This document shows, one piece after another, positions 6,740 through 10,762 of a stretch of DNA of 10,762 nt (position 1 is the stretch's first letter; every line of letters begins with the position of its first letter). The stretch is from Comamonadaceae bacterium (GTDB lineage Bacteria; Pseudomonadota; Gammaproteobacteria; Burkholderiales; Burkholderiaceae_C): assembly GCA_947460165.1 (NCBI GenBank), contig CANHKH010000070.1, forward strand, positions 1 to 10,762, read 5' to 3'. The translations under genes were made by a program, and so were the position numbers. Under the pieces are notes generated by a model, which worked only from the letters and a program-made list of their open reading frames with translations, had not been told where the DNA came from and did no database searches.

Positions 6740-9700
6740 GGGCGGCTCCAGAAGATGGCTCGGCAACCTGCAGCTGCCCTTCTGCAGTGGGACGCCTGCC
6801 CGGCCTCGCGTGCGGTGCAAACATCCCGATGGAGCCGCGGTCCTGGAAGACGTAGCGGCGTGCAAAGTGGCGGAACTCGGCGTGGGTGAGCGTGGGCGAG
6901 GCGGTAACCGGATCGATGCGATTCTCGCGCAAGGTGTCCATGAGTCCCTTGAAGTTGCCCGGGTCGAACTTGCCCACCTCGTCGCTGATCCAGGGGATAT
7001 AGATGTCGTTGTCGCCTCGAATCATGTTGAGCATGCCCACCAGGAGGCTGATCAGAATGATCGCGTTGATGCCGTTGGATGAGATGTGCTCGAGGTCGGC
7101 TGGGCGACTGAAATGGCGGGTCTGCCCGTTGACGGTGACACTGCCTTTCAGATCCACATGAGCTGCTAGGTCCAGCTCCACCGTGGAGTCCTGGCGCAGC
7201 AGCTGCAGGAATTTGGTCAGAGCACTCGCCGTGTGGGCGTCTGGCAGCTGGGCCCGATCGTTGACCGCCAAGTTCGTCTCATGTGCACGGGCCACCTTGT
7301 CGATCTCATCGATCTCTCGCATGAGCGAGAGCTCACCGAAGTTGGAGACGATGGCAACCTTGAGGCTCTCGATGCGGTGGAACTGGGCCACGTTCAGGCC
7401 GCGCTGCAGCTCCTTGTTGAAATGGTTGACCTCGTTCTCGAAGCGGGTGATCACCCCCCGGAACTGGCGTACCTGGTTCAAGATCGTGGTCACGTCATTG
7501 ATCACATTGGGCAGCACCTGCCGCCTCAGGCCATCGTAGATGGTGCACAGCTCGGCGGCCTTGCCCACGGGAGACATCTCGCCAGGCAGGGCGTCTAGGC
7601 TGCGCTGCACATAGTCGGACACTGAACTGGCACGGCCGGTCAGCGCATCGCGGATTGGTCCGAGACGCCGACGAACCAGCGTCTCGCATGCCTCCACTTT
7701 AGCGACGGCCTGGTTAAGGCGTTCCCGAAGGTCCTCAAGTGTCTGTTCGGGATCGGTTTCTTGCGCGGTGGTTTCCCTCAAGCCGTGTTCATCAACGATT
7801 GCCTTCAGAGCTGTGATCTCGACGACAAGTGTTCTCTCAGATTTTTCGAGTTCCGAGACGCGGGATGCAAGTTGCTCTTCTTCGTTCTTTGCCTTTTGCT
7901 TGTAGTCGCGCAGGGCGTCCTGAGCCTTCTGGTTCGCAGTGTCCGCACGCCCAGCGGCAACTTTGAGCCCGGCCAGGATCTTTTCACCACCCTCATTGAG
8001 CCACTGGCGCCAGAGTGTCACGGTCGGGCGATGGCTATAGATGGTGTTGATCGCCTGTTCGAGGCTGGCTTTCTGTTCCCGAAGCTCGGCTAGCCGTGCA
8101 GGGTCCACCCCCTCAGCTGCCAAAAGTGCGTCACGATCACCCTGGAGTCGTTTGACAGACGCCTCGCCCTCGGTCACTGCTTTGACCGCCCGTTCCTCAA
8201 TGGACTCGATAGACAACTGCAGCGTAACCTGGTGCTGGCGAAGCGCTTCCCTGAGGTCATTTTCGGCACTGCCTCGGGATGATTTCTGGTGCTCCCCTGC
8301 CGCCCTCAGTTGCGATCGCATCTCAGCGAGCCTTGATGCGAGTTCACTCACCTGATCTGCCCCGTTGCGCTTGAGTTCGGTAACTTCAAGCTCGCATTGA
8401 TCGATGGCGCTTTTTTCTTCGCGAATGGCCTTTTCATGGTGGGTCTTGGCTACGGAGGCCTTGCCATCGGCCTCGACCATGACCGTATTCTTGATCTGTA
8501 GGTCGATCGCGGCGTTTTGCATGGCTGCCGTGGCCTCATCACGCCGACGTTTCGCAGCATCGAGCGTTCTTTCGCACTGGGCAAGCACCTCCCGCAACTG
8601 CTGGTCATCAGACCAAGGGGGCAGGGCTATGGATGCGGTCTCCAGCTTCCAGCCATAGACGGTGCCGGGATCGGCGCTTGGGTTGCAAGTGGGAGCGAGG
8701 TCGGTGCGGGCCAGCAAAACGGGATCAATGACCTTGGCCAGACCGTCTTTCCAGCTGTTGTCGGCGCTTGCGCGCAGGACACTGAGCAGGGAACCCTCGG
8801 GGGGCGTCATGCGTGATTGGGCTTCCCCAAGCCGCGCCTGTGCCTCATCCACGCGGCCAGACGCTCTGTCCATAGCAGATTCCGCATTTTCATGATCGTG
8901 CCGCGCCTGGCCATATTGAGACTGGGCGGTAGCCGCAGCTGTAGTGGCGTTGATAACGCGTTGCGCAGCTTGTCGAACGGTGCCACGGGCATTGTTCAAC
9001 GAATCCGTTGCACCCTGGCTCGGTTGCGCAACCGCAATTTGCGCCTCAAGACTGGCCTTTTCGTCGACCAGCGTCTGGATCTGTGGGTCGAGACTATCTT
9101 TGATGGCGTTGAACTCTGATTCCAGTTCTCGGAGCCTGGCCTCGTGGCTTAAACGGATCGCGCCTTCCTCGTCTCCCGCGCGAGACCGTGCGTCATCCTT
9201 TGTTGCCCGAATATCGCTAGCGGCTTTCATCGCTGCAGTTTCGGCGCTATTGATGAGACCTGAAAATCGCATCTCGATGTCACTGGACTTGCCCGCCACT
9301 GCCTTTTCTCTGGACACCAGGCCTTGGTACTCGACCTCCATCTGGCCGATCCGATCGAGATCGGATGCCATGGCCTCAACCTGAGAAAGCTGCAAACCCT
9401 TGCGGCGCTCCTCTTCTGCTTGCACCTCGCGCAAAAACGAAAGCCGCGCTTGGTCAGTGGTAGCCGCCTCCTCGCTTAAATCACGAACGGTATCGGCGGC
9501 TTGGGTGATTTGAGCATCCAGATTGGTGCGGGCTTCCTTGAGCGTATCTTGCGTCGAGATCAGGCGTTGCTTGCGGAATGCGAGTGCAGGTGGCACTTCA
9601 CGACGAACGCCGCGCAACACCATCTCAGCTTTGCCGTGCTGATCTAGCGCCTCGCGAAGAAGGTCGACATCCTTGCTCATCCCAAACGCGAGTTCCAGTG

Positions 9701-10460
9701 CGCTGCGATCACGCAGCCAGCGATCAATCTGGTCCTTACTCTGGCGCAGAGTGACCTTTTGGCGACTGGGCGCATCACTGTGGGTGTTTAGACGTTCCTG
9801 AACGATCGTGATGGCCAGACGAACAAAGTCCTTGAAGTCCAGTCGCTCTTTGGCGACCGCTGCGATCAGCCTGTCCAGGTTGGTGAGGCGGGATCCGAAT
9901 CCGTAGACAGCGCTCATGCGCCGCAGGGCCTTGGCATCCTGCGTCCGAGCCTCCGTTCCCAGGATCACCGCCCGGTATTCGGCAATATCGAGTTGGCGTG
10001 AGCAATCGGCTCCCATTGCGATGTAGGCATCCACCATCTGCTTGTCGTCGCAGAAAATCTGGCGCCCTTCCTCATTGGTCCGCAGGAAGGCCTCTTCGCG
10101 AAAGCCGCGGTTGATGAACCGGTAGACAGGCCGGTGATCGTTGTCAGTGCGACGCAGGACGGCGCAACGCACGTCGTATGCCTCATCGCTGCCGCACTGA
10201 TACTCGAAGACGATCGCGCTGTAGGGCATAGGCAGCACAAACTTAAGCATCGGCTCGCGCCCTCCCACCGTCTCCGTGATCTGGCTGGGAAGGGTACCGA
10301 AGAAGAGAGGGAATAGCTCCAGCGTCGTGGTTTTGCCGACGGCGTTCTCTCCGGTGATGGCTGCACCACCGCGAGGATCGACCTCATTGATACTGGCCGA
10401 GGTGATATTGCCACTGGTGCGCGTATTCACCAGGAGCATGCGTCGAAGTCGAGATGTCAC
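6729..10460 (-). CDS. jetC: Wadjet SMC-like ATPase JetC (MukB/MksB-like)
   Basis: The protein has 1243 residues with full SMC architecture. The N-terminal head carries Walker A GENAVGKT (37-44). Coiled coil runs from about 295 to 550, a hinge-like globular segment spans about 555-622, and returning coiled coil covers about 620-925. The C-terminal head has a signature-like SSNG (1127-1130) and Walker B WISDEVGKFD with D1160 and E1161. JetC dimers are the motor that extrudes DNA loops in Wadjet. The start is a GTG at 10458-10460, six bases after an AAGGGGGA ribosome binding site (10467-10474). An ATG seven codons further in (10437-10439) has no comparable site and is less likely. It is the first gene of the operon, ahead of jetB, rather than third as in the ABC order. 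A plain RecN- or SbcC-type SMC is unlikely given the three partner genes. Confidence 0.88.
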   Translation of the reverse strand: MTSRLRRMLLVNTRTSGNITSASINEVDPRGGAAITGENAVGKTTTLELFPLFFGTLPSQITETVGGREPMLKFVLPMPYSAIVFEYQCGSDEAYDVRCAVLRRTDNDHRPVYRFINRGFREEAFLRTNEEGRQIFCDDKQMVDAYIAMGADCSRQLDIAEYRAVILGTEARTQDAKALRRMSAVYGFGSRLTNLDRLIAAVAKERLDFKDFVRLAITIVQERLNTHSDAPSRQKVTLRQSKDQIDRWLRDRSALELAFGMSKDVDLLREALDQHGKAEMVLRGVRREVPPALAFRKQRLISTQDTLKEARTNLDAQITQAADTVRDLSEEAATTDQARLSFLREVQAEEERRKGLQLSQVEAMASDLDRIGQMEVEYQGLVSREKAVAGKSSDIEMRFSGLINSAETAAMKAASDIRATKDDARSRAGDEEGAIRLSHEARLRELESEFNAIKDSLDPQIQTLVDEKASLEAQIAVAQPSQGATDSLNNARGTVRQAAQRVINATTAAATAQSQYGQARHDHENAESAMDRASGRVDEAQARLGEAQSRMTPPEGSLLSVLRASADNSWKDGLAKVIDPVLLARTDLAPTCNPSADPGTVYGWKLETASIALPPWSDDQQLREVLAQCERTLDAAKRRRDEATAAMQNAAIDLQIKNTVMVEADGKASVAKTHHEKAIREEKSAIDQCELEVTELKRNGADQVSELASRLAEMRSQLRAAGEHQKSSRGSAENDLREALRQHQVTLQLSIESIEERAVKAVTEGEASVKRLQGDRDALLAAEGVDPARLAELREQKASLEQAINTIYSHRPTVTLWRQWLNEGGEKILAGLKVAAGRADTANQKAQDALRDYKQKAKNEEEQLASRVSELEKSERTLVVEITALKAIVDEHGLRETTAQETDPEQTLEDLRERLNQAVAKVEACETLVRRRLGPIRDALTGRASSVSDYVQRSLDALPGEMSPVGKAAELCTIYDGLRRQVLPNVINDVTTILNQVRQFRGVITRFENEVNHFNKELQRGLNVAQFHRIESLKVAIVSNFGELSLMREIDEIDKVARAHETNLAVNDRAQLPDAHTASALTKFLQLLRQDSTVELDLAAHVDLKGSVTVNGQTRHFSRPADLEHISSNGINAIILISLLVGMLNMIRGDNDIYIPWISDEVGKFDPGNFKGLMDTLRENRIDPVTASPTLTHAEFRHFARRYVFQDRGSIGMFAPHARPGRRPTAEGQLQVAEPSSGAAHEA

Positions 10461-10762
10461 TTACTTTCCCCCTTCTTTTTTTCTTGACGGCGTCCAATGG
10501 ATCGGCACATCTGCGATTCTGGTCGTGCACAAGTCACCATAGTCTTTGACCTAAAGATGAGACAAAGGAAAGTCTGATTTGCTCACCCATCTCATTAGTC
10601 TTAAATCATGGCGCCAATATATCGGTGGATGCCAGCAACTACGTACTCGTCTTTGAACGAATGAAATCTGTAGTTAATCAACCCATGCGCAGAAGGCCTA
10701 AAACTTGTTGCCGTTACACATCTTCAGCAAGCTGGTCTAAGCCGCTTACCACCTACCCTCAA
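10461..10762. other. AT-richer upstream region of the jet operon with no confident gene
   Basis: This 302-base stretch is visibly richer in A and T than the rest of the window. It holds the jetC ribosome binding site next to the GTG and a weak minus-strand promoter candidate near 10536-10565. A plus-strand reading frame is open from 10550 to the right edge, with possible starts GTG 10625 and ATG 10661. A minus-strand frame without a start codon is open from 10723 to a TAA at 10601-10603. I recognise no protein in either. It may be the divergent regulatory region between jetC and an unseen gene to the right. Confidence 0.5.
10536..10565 (-). promoter_or_regulatory. Weak candidate sigma-70 promoter for the jet operon
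   Basis: Read on the minus strand, TTGTCT (10560-10565) and TATGGT (10536-10541) are separated by 18 bases. Each matches four of six consensus positions. It lies about 75 bases upstream of the jetC GTG. Matches this weak occur by chance in AT-rich DNA, so this is only the best candidate I could see. Confidence 0.3.

Noticed and set aside
6740..6865. Longer start for jetB at 6865
   Set aside because: The added 42 residues are low-quality antisense-like sequence overlapping the jetC C-terminus. The ATG at 6739 has a suitable ribosome binding site and a short overlap.
1..10762. CRISPR arrays, tRNA or rRNA genes, insertion sequences
   Set aside because: No regularly spaced repeats, tRNA-like cloverleaf sequence, transposase or terminal inverted repeats were seen in reading through the window.

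Overview
The window is high-GC proteobacterial DNA. Protein similarity points to a Burkholderiales betaproteobacterium, most likely Comamonadaceae. This rests on recognising ComM, GlnK and AmtB sequences and on the sigma-54/NtrC style of nitrogen control; no database search was possible.

Layout. (1) Positions 1-760, minus strand: the N-terminal half of comM (YifB family, Mg-chelatase-like AAA+ ATPase), running off the left edge. (2) Positions 761-1009: a divergent regulatory region with a near-perfect NtrC palindrome, a weaker second NtrC-like site, and a well-matched sigma-54 (-24/-12) promoter. (3) Positions 1010-2937, plus strand: a glnK-amtB operon (PII signalling protein and ammonium channel), closed by a strong rho-independent terminator at 3005-3035. 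(4) Positions 3185-3850, plus strand: a DTW-domain tRNA acp3U transferase. (5) Positions 3976-10460, minus strand: a four-gene, fully overlapping operon that I read as a complete Wadjet (SMC/condensin-like, JetABCD) anti-plasmid system. It is transcribed in the order jetC (SMC ATPase), jetB (MukE/KITE-like), jetA (MukF/kleisin-like), jetD (TOPRIM nuclease). (6) Positions 10461-10762: a more AT-rich upstream region with the jetC ribosome binding site, a weak candidate promoter, and possibly the start of an unrecognised plus-strand gene cut by the window edge.

How the parts work together. Under nitrogen limitation, phosphorylated NtrC and sigma-54 RNA polymerase should drive glnK-amtB. AmtB conducts ammonium, and GlnK caps it when nitrogen is sufficient. 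The jet operon is a separate accessory module. By family knowledge, JetABC forms a DNA-loop-extruding complex that recognises small closed-circular DNA, and JetD cleaves it.

The most notable points are the C-B-A-D gene order, the short 271-residue JetD, the tight start/stop overlaps with non-ATG starts, and the presence of a core DNA-uptake gene (comM) and a plasmid-destroying system within 10 kb. The Wadjet family itself is described; what may be under-described is this particular arrangement and subtype.
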